Shown here: positions 50,238 through 60,006 of the stretch, in pieces
Layout: each line of letters opens with the position of its first letter
How positions within the stretch are numbered: the first letter of the stretch is position 1
Source: Parvibaculum sp.
Lineage (GTDB): Bacteria > Pseudomonadota > Alphaproteobacteria > Parvibaculales > Parvibaculaceae
NCBI GenBank assembly: GCA_017642695.1
Contig: JAEPQD010000001.1
Span: 124,001 to 188,000 of the forward strand
Length of the DNA stretch: 64,000 bases
Direction: 5' to 3'
Made by a program: the position numbers and the translations under genes
Notes under the pieces: model-generated
Database searches by the model: none
The model's input: the letters and a program-made list of their open reading frames with translations, nothing else
What the model was told of the DNA's origin: nothing

Positions 50238-52562
50238 ATGCATCCGATCGCCGAACAGATCTGGGATATGAAATACCGCCTCCACGGAGCCGACGGGACG
50301 CCTGTCGACATGACCGTGGCGGACACCTGGTCCCGCGTGGCAACGGCACTGGCGCAAGCCGAAGCGCCGGAAACCCGCGAGGCATGGGGCGCGCGCTTCC
50401 GCGAGGCGATGGAGGGTTATCGCTTCCTCCCCGCCGGGCGCATTCTCGCCGGCGCGGGCACGGGCCGGGACGTGACGCTCTTCAACTGCTTCGTGATGGG
50501 TGAAGTGCCGGACACGATGGAAGGCATTTTCCAGAACCTGAAGGAAGCCGCGCTCACCATGCAGCAGGGCGGCGGCATCGGCTACGACTTCTCGACGCTG
50601 CGTCCCAAGGGCGCGCCGGTAAAGGGCGTGGGCGCGGACGCATCCGGACCGCTTTCCTTCATGGATGTGTGGGACGCGATGTGCCGCACCATCATGTCGG
50701 CGGGTTCGCGCCGCGGCGCCATGATGGCGACGATGCGCTGCGACCACCCGGACATCGAGGCCTTCATCGAGGCGAAACAGGAACCGGGCCGCCTCACCAT
50801 GTTCAACCTCTCGGTGCTCGCGACCGATCCCTTCATGGAAGCGGTAAAGCAAGACGGCGACTGGGATCTCACCTTCGGCGGCCAGGTCTACAGGACGCTG
50901 AAGGCGCGCGCGCTCTGGGACCGCATCATGGCGGCGACATACGCCTATGCGGAGCCGGGCGTGATCTTCATCGACCGCATCAACCAGCGGAACAATCTCT
51001 ATTACGCCGAGACGATCCACGCGACGAATCCCTGCGGCGAGCAGCCTCTGCCGCCTTACGGCGCCTGCCTGCTCGGTTCGATCAATCTCGCCGCGCTGGT
51101 GAGAGAGCCTTTTTCGGACGGCGCACATATCGACGAGGAAGAACTCGCCGGCCTCGTTCGCATCGCCGTGCGCGCGATGGACAACACCATCGACGTGTCG
51201 CGCTTTCCGCTGCCGGAGCAGCGTCATGAGGCGCAGGCGAAGCGGCGCATCGGCCTTGGCGTGACGGGGCTGGCCGACGCGCTCATCATGTGCCGCACAC
51301 GCTACGGCTCCGACGCCTCGATTGCACTGATCCGGAAATGGATGAAGGCGCTGTCGCGCGCGGCCTATCTCGCCTCCGTCGAAATCGCGAAGGAGAAGGG
51401 GCCCTTCCCGCTCTTCGTCGCCGATGCCTATCTGGCGGGCGAGACGGTGTCGGCACTCGACAGGGACATTCGCGACGCCATCGCCGAACACGGCATCCGC
51501 AATGCGCTTGTGACGTCGATTGCGCCGACGGGCACGATCTCGCTTTTCGCGGGCAATGTCTCGTCGGGCATCGAACCCGTCTTCGCCTATGCCTATACGC
51601 GGAAAGTGCTGATGCCGGACGGCACACGGCGCGAGGAAAAGGTGCGCGACTTCGCCGTCGACCGCTACCGCGAGATATTCGGCGCGGAAGCGGCCCTGCC
51701 GGATTATTTCGTCAATGCGCAGGAGCTTTCGCCCGCCGAGCATGTCGCGGTGCAGGCCGCCGTGCAGGATCACATCGACAGCTCGATTTCGAAGACGATC
51801 AACGTGCCCGCCGAAATTTCCTTCGAGGACTTCAAGAGCGTCTACATGGACGCCTATGAGAAGGGGCTGAAGGGCTGCACCACCTATCGCCCGAGCGAGG
51901 TGCGCGGCTCCGTTCTCTCGCTCGACGCCGCGCCCGCGCCGGAAGAAGCCGTGGAACAGCCCGCGCTGCCGCTCACGGCACCGGCCGGACACGACATCTA
52001 CGAGAAGGACGGCGTCGTCTACATGTCGAAGCCGCTGGAGCGCGAAACGGTGCTGCCGGGTTTCACCTACAAGCTGCAATGGCCCGAGAGCGACCATGCG
52101 ATGTACATCACGATCAACGACATCGTGCAGGACGGCAGAAGGCGCCCCTTCGAGATCTTCATCAACTCGAAGAACATGGAGCACTATGCCTGGACGGTGG
52201 CGCTGACGCGGATGATCTCCGCCGTCTTCCGCCGCGGCGGCGATGTGACCTTCGTGGTGGAGGAACTGAAAGCCGTGTTCGATCCGCGCGGCGGCACCTG
52301 GATGAAGGGCCGCTACGTGCCGAGCCTGCTTGCGGCCATCGGCGAGGTGATCGAGCAACACATGATCGACACGGGCTTCATCGCCGCAAAGGACGGCAAG
52401 CCGGTGACGGAAGCCTTGCGCGCGGTCGCGGGCGACCCGCCGCCGCATGACGGCCCGGCCGTGACGGCGCTGAAAGGCTGCCCGCGCTGCGGCGAACGCG
52501 GCATGGTCCGGCAGGAAGGCTGCGAGACCTGCACCTCCTGCGGCTATTCGAAGTGCAGTTGA
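50238..52562 (+). CDS. nrdJ: Adenosylcobalamin-dependent ribonucleotide reductase (class II)
   Basis: The 774-residue reductase converts ribonucleotides to deoxyribonucleotides using coenzyme B12. The core has NPCGEQPLPPYGACLLGSIN near residue 265 (active-site cysteine), FAGNVSSGIEPVFAYAYTRKV, and a C-terminal zinc ribbon CPRCGERGMVRQEGCETC with CTSCGYSKC. It is the short NrdJ form, without the N-terminal ATP-cone. The ATG at 50238 has AAAGG upstream; frames to 50175 add no domain. It does not need an R2 partner, so it can work without oxygen. It starts a new transcript after plsC. Confidence 0.93.
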   Translation: MHPIAEQIWDMKYRLHGADGTPVDMTVADTWSRVATALAQAEAPETREAWGARFREAMEGYRFLPAGRILAGAGTGRDVTLFNCFVMGEVPDTMEGIFQNLKEAALTMQQGGGIGYDFSTLRPKGAPVKGVGADASGPLSFMDVWDAMCRTIMSAGSRRGAMMATMRCDHPDIEAFIEAKQEPGRLTMFNLSVLATDPFMEAVKQDGDWDLTFGGQVYRTLKARALWDRIMAATYAYAEPGVIFIDRINQRNNLYYAETIHATNPCGEQPLPPYGACLLGSINLAALVREPFSDGAHIDEEELAGLVRIAVRAMDNTIDVSRFPLPEQRHEAQAKRRIGLGVTGLADALIMCRTRYGSDASIALIRKWMKALSRAAYLASVEIAKEKGPFPLFVADAYLAGETVSALDRDIRDAIAEHGIRNALVTSIAPTGTISLFAGNVSSGIEPVFAYAYTRKVLMPDGTRREEKVRDFAVDRYREIFGAEAALPDYFVNAQELSPAEHVAVQAAVQDHIDSSISKTINVPAEISFEDFKSVYMDAYEKGLKGCTTYRPSEVRGSVLSLDAAPAPEEAVEQPALPLTAPAGHDIYEKDGVVYMSKPLERETVLPGFTYKLQWPESDHAMYITINDIVQDGRRRPFEIFINSKNMEHYAWTVALTRMISAVFRRGGDVTFVVEELKAVFDPRGGTWMKGRYVPSLLAAIGEVIEQHMIDTGFIAAKDGKPVTEALRAVAGDPPPHDGPAVTALKGCPRCGERGMVRQEGCETCTSCGYSKCS

Positions 52563-52593
52563 GTAATTCGTTCTTCTCTCAACGGAGCGACGA

Positions 52594-53136
52594 ATGACAG
52601 CCCGGGATTTTGCGCGTCTGCTGATCAAGCTGATGGGACTATTCATACTGGCGATGACGCTGGTGCAAGCCACGCAGGCCATTTCCTATTTGCCGGGATA
52701 CCTGAATCAGACGTCCTTATTCAGCGTGTTGGCGATCTATTTCGTTCCACTCCTTGCAAGCGCCCTCATCGGCTGGTTCCTGTTCAAGTCGGACCGTCTG
52801 ATCGCCGACAAGGTTCTATTCACGGGTGAAGGAAACGACAGCGCTGGCAGTCTGCATTTCGGGAAGGCCGAGGAAATTCTGCTTTCCGCCCTAGGCATAT
52901 ATCTCACGGCCTATGGGTTGATCGGGCTAACACGAACCTTGGGGTACGTCATGTCCAGCACACCGGAGCACCCCGTGATTTCATCAGAGACCCTCTGGCA
53001 CACTTTCCTCATTCCATCCGTCGCTCAAGTCCTGGTCGGCCTACTCATATTTCTGTCGAGCCGCGGCCTCGTCGTCCTCCGCCACCGTTTTCTTGATCTC
53101 CGCGACAAGACAAGGGAACTCGGGGTAGACAAATGA
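52594..53136 (+). CDS. Uncharacterised four-helix membrane protein, lower GC
   Basis: This 180-residue protein is not recognised. It has four hydrophobic segments (about 8-33, 43-64, 91-111 and 137-156) and a basic C-terminus (RHRFLDLRDKTRELGVDK). GC content and codon use (TTG, ATA and TAT-rich stretches) are lower than in the flanking nrdJ and lipid kinase genes, which suggests recent gain. CGGAGCGACGA precedes the ATG. It follows nrdJ by 31 bp. No partner is obvious. Confidence 0.65.
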   Translation: MTARDFARLLIKLMGLFILAMTLVQATQAISYLPGYLNQTSLFSVLAIYFVPLLASALIGWFLFKSDRLIADKVLFTGEGNDSAGSLHFGKAEEILLSALGIYLTAYGLIGLTRTLGYVMSSTPEHPVISSETLWHTFLIPSVAQVLVGLLIFLSSRGLVVLRHRFLDLRDKTRELGVDK

Positions 53137-53195
53137 CCTATACTCTTACCCCGCCCTTTTCCTGACGTAATGCCGCTCTAGACACCGGAGCCGTC

Positions 53196-54137
53196 ATGGC
53201 TTCCATCGAAACAGCAGCACCCGGCGCCGATGCGGAATCTTCCGCGGAGACGGGGATTCGGCGTCTCCTGCTTGTCGAAAATCCGAACAGCGGCGGCGGA
53301 GACCATTGGGACACGGAGGTCTTTCTCGAAGCGGCGCGCGTACAAGGCATCGAGGTCCGCCACGAAAGGCCGGACAATCCGGACGCCTGCTGCGAGCTGC
53401 TGAACGAGGCAGAAAACGTGGACGCCGTTGCGGTCGCCGGTGGCGACGGTACGCTGAACCCGCTTGTGCAGTGTCTTGTCGAGCGGCGATTGCCGCTGCT
53501 GGTATTGCCTGCGGGAACCGCGAACGACTTCGCCCGTTCTCTTCAAATGCCGGAAAAGCCTGATGAACTGGCGGCGCTTCTCCATGATGGCCGTATTTCG
53601 GCGGTCGATGTCGGTTATGCGAACGACAAGCCGTTTCTGAACGCGGCAAGCATCGGCATGACCAACACGATCAGCCGGTTGCAGAGCAAGGAGCGCAAGC
53701 GCCAATGGGGCGTGCTGAGCTATGCGGTAAGCGCTTTCGAAGCGGGCCGCACGGCGCGCTCCTTCCGGGCGCATTTCGAGGGCGGCGGGAAGCCGCGCGA
53801 CATGCGCTGCATTCAGCTTCTCGTGGGCAACGGGCGCTTCTATGGTGGCGGCATGACGGTACATGCGGATGCGACACTGACGGACGGCTTGCTCCATCTC
53901 TATGCCGCAGTACCGCGTTCGCTTTTCGGCATGGCAGCGCTACTGCCTTTCCTGCGCTTCGGCCGTACCGACCTCGCCCCCGAAGTGCTTTGCGACGAAG
54001 GTGCGGAAATATCGATTGCGACCGTGCCGAGGCGGCACGTCTTCGCCGATGGCGAGGAACTGACGGAAACCCCCGTGCGCTTCCGTGTGGCACGGCGCGC
54101 TCTGATGGTGATCCTTCCAAAGGAGAACGGCAAATGA
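53196..54137 (+). CDS. Diacylglycerol kinase-family lipid kinase
   Basis: The 313-residue enzyme has the YegS/DAGK fold: LLLVENPNSGGGDHW near residue 24, the nucleotide-binding GGDGTLNPLVQCL near residue 84, LPAGTANDFARSLQ, and a C-terminal beta domain with FADGEELTETPVRF. It probably phosphorylates a lipid such as diacylglycerol or a sphingoid base. The ATG follows CGGAG. It overlaps the next gene by 4 bp and is followed by a VOC protein, forming a small operon. Confidence 0.88.
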   Translation: MASIETAAPGADAESSAETGIRRLLLVENPNSGGGDHWDTEVFLEAARVQGIEVRHERPDNPDACCELLNEAENVDAVAVAGGDGTLNPLVQCLVERRLPLLVLPAGTANDFARSLQMPEKPDELAALLHDGRISAVDVGYANDKPFLNAASIGMTNTISRLQSKERKRQWGVLSYAVSAFEAGRTARSFRAHFEGGGKPRDMRCIQLLVGNGRFYGGGMTVHADATLTDGLLHLYAAVPRSLFGMAALLPFLRFGRTDLAPEVLCDEGAEISIATVPRRHVFADGEELTETPVRFRVARRALMVILPKENGK

Positions 54138-54598
54138 ACCAGCTTCTGTTGACGCAATCCGAAGCCGCGCTGCGCGCGCTTGGCGTCGCCTGCCAGTCCG
54201 CCAGCCGGTATTACGAAACTGCATCGAACGTGACACACAACGACTGGCGCGACTTCGCCGCGAACCGGAGCGTCGCCTATCGCGACATGAGCAGGCGGAT
54301 CGCCGAACTGCTTAAGCGCGAAGAAGTACTGCCGGGATCGCCGGACGAAGACATGGAATGGCTGAAGGAAATCGCGCTGCGCGCGCAGGCCGCCATTTCC
54401 GGCGACGAGGCGGGAACGCTTCTCAAGGGTTGCGCACGTACCGAACAGAAGGTCTGGGATGCGCTCGGCGAATTCGGCTTCGCCGGCATACCGGCTACGA
54501 GCGATGCCACGATGAAGGAGCTTGCTGCCCTTGTGACCGAAGGTTTCCTCTGGCTTGGCCGCGAAAAAGAGGCTTTGCTGAAGCAGGAAGAAAACTGA
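54134..54598 (+). CDS. Small helical protein, DUF2383-like
   Basis: The 154-residue soluble protein is predicted to be an all-helical bundle (LLTQSEAALRALGVACQSASRYYE, FAANRSVAYRDMSRRIAELLKR, TRLLKGCARTEQKVWDALGEF-like turns). It lacks visible catalytic residues. It resembles the ferritin-like four-helix bundles annotated DUF2383, but the match is loose. It overlaps the lipid kinase stop by 4 bp (ATGA), with AGGAG upstream. It may act with the lipid kinase and VOC gene. Confidence 0.6.
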   Translation: MNQLLLTQSEAALRALGVACQSASRYYETASNVTHNDWRDFAANRSVAYRDMSRRIAELLKREEVLPGSPDEDMEWLKEIALRAQAAISGDEAGTLLKGCARTEQKVWDALGEFGFAGIPATSDATMKELAALVTEGFLWLGREKEALLKQEEN

Positions 54599-54612
54599 CG
54601 GGCGGGGCGCCG

Positions 54613-55029
54613 ATGCGCGGCTTCATTCATCACATCGACCTGACGGTAAAGGATCCCTGGGCGTCCGCTCCCTTCTACGACGCGGTGCTGGGCTTCATGG
54701 GCTACAAGCGCTGGGATGAGGACGCCCACGGCATCGACTGGGAGCATGGCTCCTCGAAGGATCGCCTGCCATCCATAGGCATCTTCAAGGCGCAGGGTCC
54801 GAACGCAGGCCGGGGCCACGACCGCTACTCGCCGGGGCTTCATCATATCGCCTGGATCGCGGAAAACCGCGAGGACGTGGACCGGCTGCACGAGCTCCTG
54901 ATCGAGATCGGCGCGACGGTGCTCGACCCGCCGGCCGACTATCCCGAATATGGCGAAGGTTATTATGCCGTCATGTTCGCGGACCCGGACGGCCTCAAGC
55001 TCGAATTCGTCTACGAACCGAGAAAATAG
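54613..55029 (+). CDS. VOC/glyoxalase-family protein
   Basis: The 138-residue protein has a paired beta-alpha-beta fold: HHIDLTVKDPWASAPFYDAVLGFMGYKRW at the start, GLHHIAWIAENREDVDRLHELL near residue 78 and FADPDGLKLEFVYEPRK at the end. Metal ligands are probably the histidines of HHID and HHIA and the glutamate of LEFVYE. The substrate (methylglyoxal, an antibiotic or an aromatic compound) is not clear. It follows the helical protein by 14 bp. Confidence 0.83.
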   Translation: MRGFIHHIDLTVKDPWASAPFYDAVLGFMGYKRWDEDAHGIDWEHGSSKDRLPSIGIFKAQGPNAGRGHDRYSPGLHHIAWIAENREDVDRLHELLIEIGATVLDPPADYPEYGEGYYAVMFADPDGLKLEFVYEPRK

Positions 55030-55078
55030 CGTCCGCTCCCGGCGAGCGGACCGACCGCGATTCGTCTATTCTTGGTCC

Positions 55079-56287
55079 ATGACGAAACTCGAAATCCGGA
55101 ACGCCGATGCACGGCGTCTGTTCCTCGATCATCACGCGCTGACGGGCGACGTCGGCGGCCCGCACGGCCCCGCCGACACGCTGTCGCTCATCCGGCGGCT
55201 CGGGTTCGTTCAACTCGATTCCGTCAATGCCGTCGAACGGGCGCATCACCTGATTCTCTTCTCGCGGGCATCGGGCTACCGCCGGGAACATCTCGCCTCG
55301 CTCCATCACGACGAGCCGGCGCTCTTCGAGCACTGGACGCATGACGCCTCGCTGATCCCGATGGAGTTCTATCCGCACTGGCGGCATCGCTTCCGGGCGG
55401 CGAAGGCACGCATGGAGGCAAACCCGCGCTGGCAGGACCGTATCGGTCCCGACGGCGAGAAGGTGATCCGCAATGTGCGCCGCCGCCTGAAACGCGAAGG
55501 CGCGCTGATGGCGCGCGATTTCGAGGACAAGGGCGCCGGCGGCTGGTGGGGCTGGGGTCCGTCCAAGACGGCGCTCGAAACGCTCTGGCGCACGGGCGAA
55601 CTCGCCATCGCGCGGCGCGAGGGTTTCGAGAAGGTCTACGACCTCGCCGAGCGGGTCATTCCCGATGAGTTCCGCCGTGCGCGCCCAAGCGAAACCGCCT
55701 CGACGAACTGGGCCTGCCGCGAGGCGCTGGAACGTCTCGGCATGGCGACACCTCAGGAAATCGCCGCCTTCTGGCAGCTCGTCTCGATCGACGCTTCGAA
55801 GAAATGGGCGGCGGCCGCCCTGAAGAGGAAGGAGGTCGTGGAGGTCTCGGTCGAAGGAGCGGATGGAAGCTGGAAGACAGCCCTGGCGCCTGCCGACATC
55901 GAGGCGCGCATCGCGGCGGCGGCACCCCCACCCGCCCCCATGCGCTTCCTCTCACCCTTCGATCCCGCGATCCGCGACCGCAAGCGCACCGGACGTCTGT
56001 TCGGCTTCGACTACCGGATCGAGATTTTCGTACCGGAGAAGAAGCGGCAATACGGCTACTACGTGCTGCCGTTGATCGAGGGAGAGCGCTTCGCTGGACG
56101 CGCCGATGTGAAGGCGCATCGTGCCGAGGGCCGGCTGGAGGTGAAGGGGCTCTGGCTTGAACCCGGCGTGAAACTCACAAGAAAACGCGAAAGCGGGATC
56201 CGCAAGGCACTGACGGATCTGGGCGGTTTCACGGAAACACCCGTCATCGACGCAGGCGCTGCTCTACGGCGCGCCAGAGACGGCTGA
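55079..56287 (+). CDS. YcaQ/AlkX-type DNA glycosylase family protein
   Basis: The 402-residue winged-helix protein has the QxD motif of the YcaQ/AlkZ fold in FVQLDSVNAVERAHHLILFSR near residue 45, WGWGPSKTALETLWRTGEL near residue 160 and FLSPFDPAIRDRKRTGRLFGFDYRIEIF near residue 298. YcaQ-like enzymes remove bulky or crosslinked bases. The ATG at 55079 begins MTKLEIRNADARRLFLDHH; a longer frame upstream is not conserved. The last 44 bp overlap the opposite-strand ChaC gene. Confidence 0.9.
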   Translation: MTKLEIRNADARRLFLDHHALTGDVGGPHGPADTLSLIRRLGFVQLDSVNAVERAHHLILFSRASGYRREHLASLHHDEPALFEHWTHDASLIPMEFYPHWRHRFRAAKARMEANPRWQDRIGPDGEKVIRNVRRRLKREGALMARDFEDKGAGGWWGWGPSKTALETLWRTGELAIARREGFEKVYDLAERVIPDEFRRARPSETASTNWACREALERLGMATPQEIAAFWQLVSIDASKKWAAAALKRKEVVEVSVEGADGSWKTALAPADIEARIAAAAPPPAPMRFLSPFDPAIRDRKRTGRLFGFDYRIEIFVPEKKRQYGYYVLPLIEGERFAGRADVKAHRAEGRLEVKGLWLEPGVKLTRKRESGIRKALTDLGGFTETPVIDAGAALRRARDG

Positions 56288-56792
56288 GCCCCTCGTCGGA
56301 CAGGCCCGCCTCGTCGAGATGACGGACGGTGCTTTCGAGATAGTCCGGATTCCTCCCCGACCGGCCTTCGCCTTCCGCGATCAGACGCACCTGTTCGTCG
56401 AAGTCGAGACGGCCGGCATATTGTTCATGCGTGCGGTCGACCACGAAGCAGAGCGCATTGATGCGGCGGCGCGTCTCGACCAGCTCGACAGACTTCACCA
56501 CGTCACGATAGACCAGCGTCACCTGTTCACGCGCCTGGAGATAGCGCTTCGTCTCTTCCGCACGCGACGCGGCCACGCGGAAGGCGACGCCGCGGCAGGA
56601 GCCCCCCGCATCGAGACCGAAGACCAGACCCGGCTTCTCAGGTGTGCCCCGGTGAACATGACTATAGACACAGAAGGCGCGGTGATAGCCGCGCAGCAGC
56701 GCGGGATGCCGCTCTTCATGTTCGAAACCGGGACGCCACATCAGCGAGCCGTATCCAAAAACCCACAAATCCTGCATGCTGCTATCTTTCAT
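56244..56792 (-). CDS. ChaC-like gamma-glutamylcyclotransferase
   Basis: The 182-residue protein has the YGSL substrate motif in LWVFGYGSLMWRPGFEHEER near residue 10, FCVYSHVHRGTPEKPGLVFGLD and a probable catalytic glutamate in YLQAREQVTLVYRDV. ChaC enzymes degrade glutathione to 5-oxoproline and Cys-Gly. The start is uncertain between 56792 and 56777 because neither has a strong ribosome binding site. The 3' end overlaps the convergent YcaQ gene by 44 bp. Confidence 0.86.
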   Translation of the reverse strand: MKDSSMQDLWVFGYGSLMWRPGFEHEERHPALLRGYHRAFCVYSHVHRGTPEKPGLVFGLDAGGSCRGVAFRVAASRAEETKRYLQAREQVTLVYRDVVKSVELVETRRRINALCFVVDRTHEQYAGRLDFDEQVRLIAEGEGRSGRNPDYLESTVRHLDEAGLSDEGLSRLWRAVEQRLRR

Positions 56793-56863
56793 GACGCGCA
56801 AACTATAGGCATGCGTGGCAGACGGACGCAAAACCGCCTGACGCGGCGCAATTACGGGAAACG

Positions 56864-57952
56864 ATGACGGACGCAACGGCGAAAGAAAGCGGAAAACACT
56901 GGGGCATTGTCCTGCCTGCCGCAGCGCTCGGCCTGCTGGTGGTGCTCTATTCGGTCTACTGGTTTGCGGTCGCCGACGAAGTCCGCAAATCCGTAGAGGC
57001 CTTTTCCGTACGCGGCGAAGGAGGCCTCGTCACCGGATGGGAAGACTTCTCCGTCGGCGGCTATCCTTATCGCATCGAGGCGCGATTCGAGAGCCCCTCG
57101 GCGAGCGCGCCAGACGCACCCGAAGCCTGGGAATGGCGAGGAGAGCGCGCCGCTGTGGCGCTGCTGCCCTACAATCTACGTCACGCCGTGCTGACACTCG
57201 GCGGCGAGCAGGTGCTGCGCTATCGCGATGTGAGAAAGAGGACGCACACGGTCAACGAACTTCGCGCGAAGACGGGAACCGCCCGGGCAAGCTATGTCGA
57301 TCTTCCCGAGAGCCCGTTTGGCCGCCTTGCCATCGACATCGAGAATCTCGACGCTGTTCACCTCCAGAGCGCCGCCGGTCTCGAGGACAGCATCGCCGCC
57401 GAACGGTTGCAGCTCCATACCCGCCCCGCCACCGACGACACGGGCTCGCCAATCATTGCGAGCTACGATATCGCCGTGCAGGCCGATGGCGTCGCCGTCG
57501 ACAGCCTGGAAGTCATGCCTGTGCTCGGCAACAGCATGGAACTCCTGCTGATACAGGCCCGGCTTCGCGACGTGCCGCAAACACGCCATGTGAGCGCCAT
57601 CGAACTGCTCCAGGCCTGGCGCGAGGATGGCGGCACGCTGGCCCTTTCCGATCTCGTCGTGAAATGGGGCCCGCTCAACCTTGCCGCAAGCGGCGAACTC
57701 TCGCTCGACGCGCTCAACCGACCGCAAGGACAACTCGATGCGCGGGTAACCGATTTCGAAGGCTTGATGGAGGCGATGGTGCGCGACGGCGTCGTGAAGG
57801 AAAACGAGGCGCGGATTGCCCTTGCGGGGCTCGTACTCGTCTCGCAGTTTCAGGGCAACCGCTCAGACGAGGTGCGCGTGCCCGTCATCATGCAGGAGGG
57901 CCGGCTTTTTCTCGGGCCGCTTGCAATCGCGAAACTCGAACCGCTCTACTGA
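56864..57952 (+). CDS. DUF2125 envelope protein
   Basis: The 362-residue protein has an N-terminal membrane helix (GIVLPAAALGLLVVLYSVYWFAVA). A large extracytoplasmic domain with DUF2125 traits follows (GEGGLVTGWEDFSVGGYPYRIEARFESPSASA, GRLAIDIENLDAVHLQSAAG). The family is common in alphaproteobacteria and unassigned; it may be related to outer-membrane lipid or protein handling. It converges with the tyrA gene (7-bp overlap). Confidence 0.82.
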   Translation: MTDATAKESGKHWGIVLPAAALGLLVVLYSVYWFAVADEVRKSVEAFSVRGEGGLVTGWEDFSVGGYPYRIEARFESPSASAPDAPEAWEWRGERAAVALLPYNLRHAVLTLGGEQVLRYRDVRKRTHTVNELRAKTGTARASYVDLPESPFGRLAIDIENLDAVHLQSAAGLEDSIAAERLQLHTRPATDDTGSPIIASYDIAVQADGVAVDSLEVMPVLGNSMELLLIQARLRDVPQTRHVSAIELLQAWREDGGTLALSDLVVKWGPLNLAASGELSLDALNRPQGQLDARVTDFEGLMEAMVRDGVVKENEARIALAGLVLVSQFQGNRSDEVRVPVIMQEGRLFLGPLAIAKLEPLY

Positions 57953-58896
57953 TCGCCCTCGCCCGCAGGCTTCGGATGCGTCGGATTGCGCCCGAAGTTC
58001 GGCGCATCCGTATCCTGACCTGCATCGACGATGGAACGGCGGATCGCGCGTGTGCGCGTGAACAGATCGAACAGCACATCGCCATCGCCCCAGCGGATCG
58101 CGCGCTGCAGCGCCGTCAGATCCTCCGAGAAACGCGCAAGCATTTCGAGGATCGGCTCCTTGTTGTTGAGGCAGACATCACGCCACATCGTCGGATCGGA
58201 CGCCGCAAGACGCGTGAAATCGCGAAAGCCGGACGCAGAATACTTGATGACTTCGGACTGCGTCACCGTTTCGAGGTCACTCGCAGTACCGACGATGTTG
58301 TAGGCGATGATATGCGGCAGGTGACTGACGATGGCGAGCACCATGTCGTGATGCTTCGGCTCCATCACATCGACCTTCGAGCCGCAAGCCGTCCAGAAAA
58401 CGCTGAGTTTTTCGGTAGCCTTCTCGTCAGTGCCGGGAACCGGGGTGAGAATGCACCAGCGGCCATCAAAGAGCTCCGCAAAGCCTGCATCGGGGCCGGA
58501 TTCTTCCGTGCCAGCAATCGGATGACCGGGAATGAAGTGAACCCCTTCAGGCACATGCGGACCTATGTCGCGGATGACCGCCATCTTGACCGACCCGACA
58601 TCGGTGAGGATTGCGCCCTTCTTGAGATGAGGTTCGATCTCTGCGGCCACCGCGCCGAGGGCGCCGACCGGCGTGCAGACAACGACAAGGTCGGCATCCC
58701 TAGCAGCGTCCGCCGCACTCGCATGAACGCTGTCGACGAAACCGATTTCGAGCGCACGCTTCCGTGTCGCCTCGGAGCGTGCGTAACCCGCGACATGACG
58801 CGCCAGACCGGCGCGCCTCATGGCGTGGCCGAGCGAGCCGCCAATCAAGCCGAGACCGATCAGAGCAACGCGTTCGAAATGAACCTCGCCGCTCAT
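57946..58896 (-). CDS. tyrA: Prephenate/arogenate dehydrogenase
   Basis: The 316-residue NAD(P)-dependent enzyme oxidatively decarboxylates prephenate or arogenate in tyrosine synthesis. The NAD motif [19 protein letters not shown] lies near the N-terminus. The substrate region [19 protein letters not shown] is near residue 128, and [17 protein letters not shown] is in the C-terminal half. No ACT domain is attached, so feedback control, if any, must be elsewhere. The ATG overlaps the hisC stop (ATGA), so it is co-translated with hisC and chorismate mutase. Confidence 0.93.
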   Translation of the reverse strand: MSGEVHFERVALIGLGLIGGSLGHAMRRAGLARHVAGYARSEATRKRALEIGFVDSVHASAADAARDADLVVVCTPVGALGAVAAEIEPHLKKGAILTDVGSVKMAVIRDIGPHVPEGVHFIPGHPIAGTEESGPDAGFAELFDGRWCILTPVPGTDEKATEKLSVFWTACGSKVDVMEPKHHDMVLAIVSHLPHIIAYNIVGTASDLETVTQSEVIKYSASGFRDFTRLAASDPTMWRDVCLNNKEPILEMLARFSEDLTALQRAIRWGDGDVLFDLFTRTRAIRRSIVDAGQDTDAPNFGRNPTHPKPAGEGDQ

Positions 58897-59999
58897 GACG
58901 TGACCGCCTTACCGTTCATGAACTCCGCAAGCGCCGCAACGACGAGGCGGTTCGCCTCTTCCGTACCCACGGTAAGGCGCAGGCAGTCGGGCAGGCCGTA
59001 GCTCGTTACCGCCCGCAGGATGAGACCGCGTTTCATCAGAAAGGCGTCGGCATCCTTCGCCGTCTTTCCCTTTTCGTTCGGGAAATGGATGATGAGGAAG
59101 TTCGCAACGCTCGGCGTGACTTCAAGGCCGAGATTGGAAATCTCCCCGGTCAGCCAGGCGAGCCATTTGTCGTTGTGTTCGCGCGACAGCTTGAGGTGGT
59201 TCAGATCCCTGATCGCGGCGACGCCCGCCTTCATCGCGGGTATGGACACGTTGAACGGCCCGCGCACGCGGTTGACCACGTCGACGATGTGCTGCGGCGC
59301 GTACATCCAGCCGAGGCGCAGACCCGCAAGCCCGTAGATCTTCGAGAAGGTGCGCGTCATCACGACATTCTCGCAGGTGGCGACGAGCTCGATGCCGGCT
59401 TCATAGTCGTTCTTGCTGACGTACTCACTATAGGCCGCATCGAGAATGAGCAGAATGTCGGGGCGGAGCCCTTGCTGAAGACGACGCACTTCCTCGGCCG
59501 GAATGTAGGTGCCGGTCGGATTGTTGGGGTTGGCGAGGAAGACAACCCTGGTCTTCTCCGTCACGGCCGAAAGGATCGCGTCCACATCCGTGCGGTAGCC
59601 GACCTCTTTCGCAACAACGGCCTTCGCACCCGCCGCGCTCGTCACGATCGGGTAAACGAGAAACCCGTGCTCGGTAACGATGGATTCGTCGCCTTCGCCG
59701 AGATAGCACTGGGCGAGCAGGTGCAGCAATTCGTCGGAACCGGCGCCGCAGACAATGCGGTTGGGATTGAGGCCGTAGCGTTCCGCTATCGCTTCGCGCA
59801 ACTCCGCTGCCCCACCGTCAGGATAAAGCGAAAGGCTGGAGGCAGCATCCTTGAAGGCCTCGATGGCAGCCTTGCTGGGCCCGAGTGGCGTTTCGTTCGC
59901 CGAGAGCTTGTAGATCGGCCCCGCGCCGTCCGCGCGGGCGCGGCCGCCGACATAAGGCTCGATTTCGAGGACGCCGCGTTGCGGCTCTGGACGCTTCAT
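58893..59999 (-). CDS. hisC: Histidinol-phosphate/aromatic aminotransferase
   Basis: The 368-residue PLP enzyme has the aminotransferase I/II fold, with [20 protein letters not shown] near residue 85 and the PLP lysine in [20 protein letters not shown] near residue 220. Sequences of this kind are named HisC, but in an operon with chorismate mutase and tyrA it may transaminate 4-hydroxyphenylpyruvate or phenylpyruvate. Both activities are known in the family. The ATG at 59997-59999 begins [19 protein letters not shown]. Confidence 0.9.
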   Translation of the reverse strand: MKRPEPQRGVLEIEPYVGGRARADGAGPIYKLSANETPLGPSKAAIEAFKDAASSLSLYPDGGAAELREAIAERYGLNPNRIVCGAGSDELLHLLAQCYLGEGDESIVTEHGFLVYPIVTSAAGAKAVVAKEVGYRTDVDAILSAVTEKTRVVFLANPNNPTGTYIPAEEVRRLQQGLRPDILLILDAAYSEYVSKNDYEAGIELVATCENVVMTRTFSKIYGLAGLRLGWMYAPQHIVDVVNRVRGPFNVSIPAMKAGVAAIRDLNHLKLSREHNDKWLAWLTGEISNLGLEVTPSVANFLIIHFPNEKGKTAKDADAFLMKRGLILRAVTSYGLPDCLRLTVGTEEANRLVVAALAEFMNGKAVTS

Positions 60000-60006
60000 C
60001 CCGCCC

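Noticed and set aside
50193-52682. Open frame of about 830 codons opposite nrdJ
   Set aside because: It mirrors the nrdJ reading frame and has no recognisable domain or start site.
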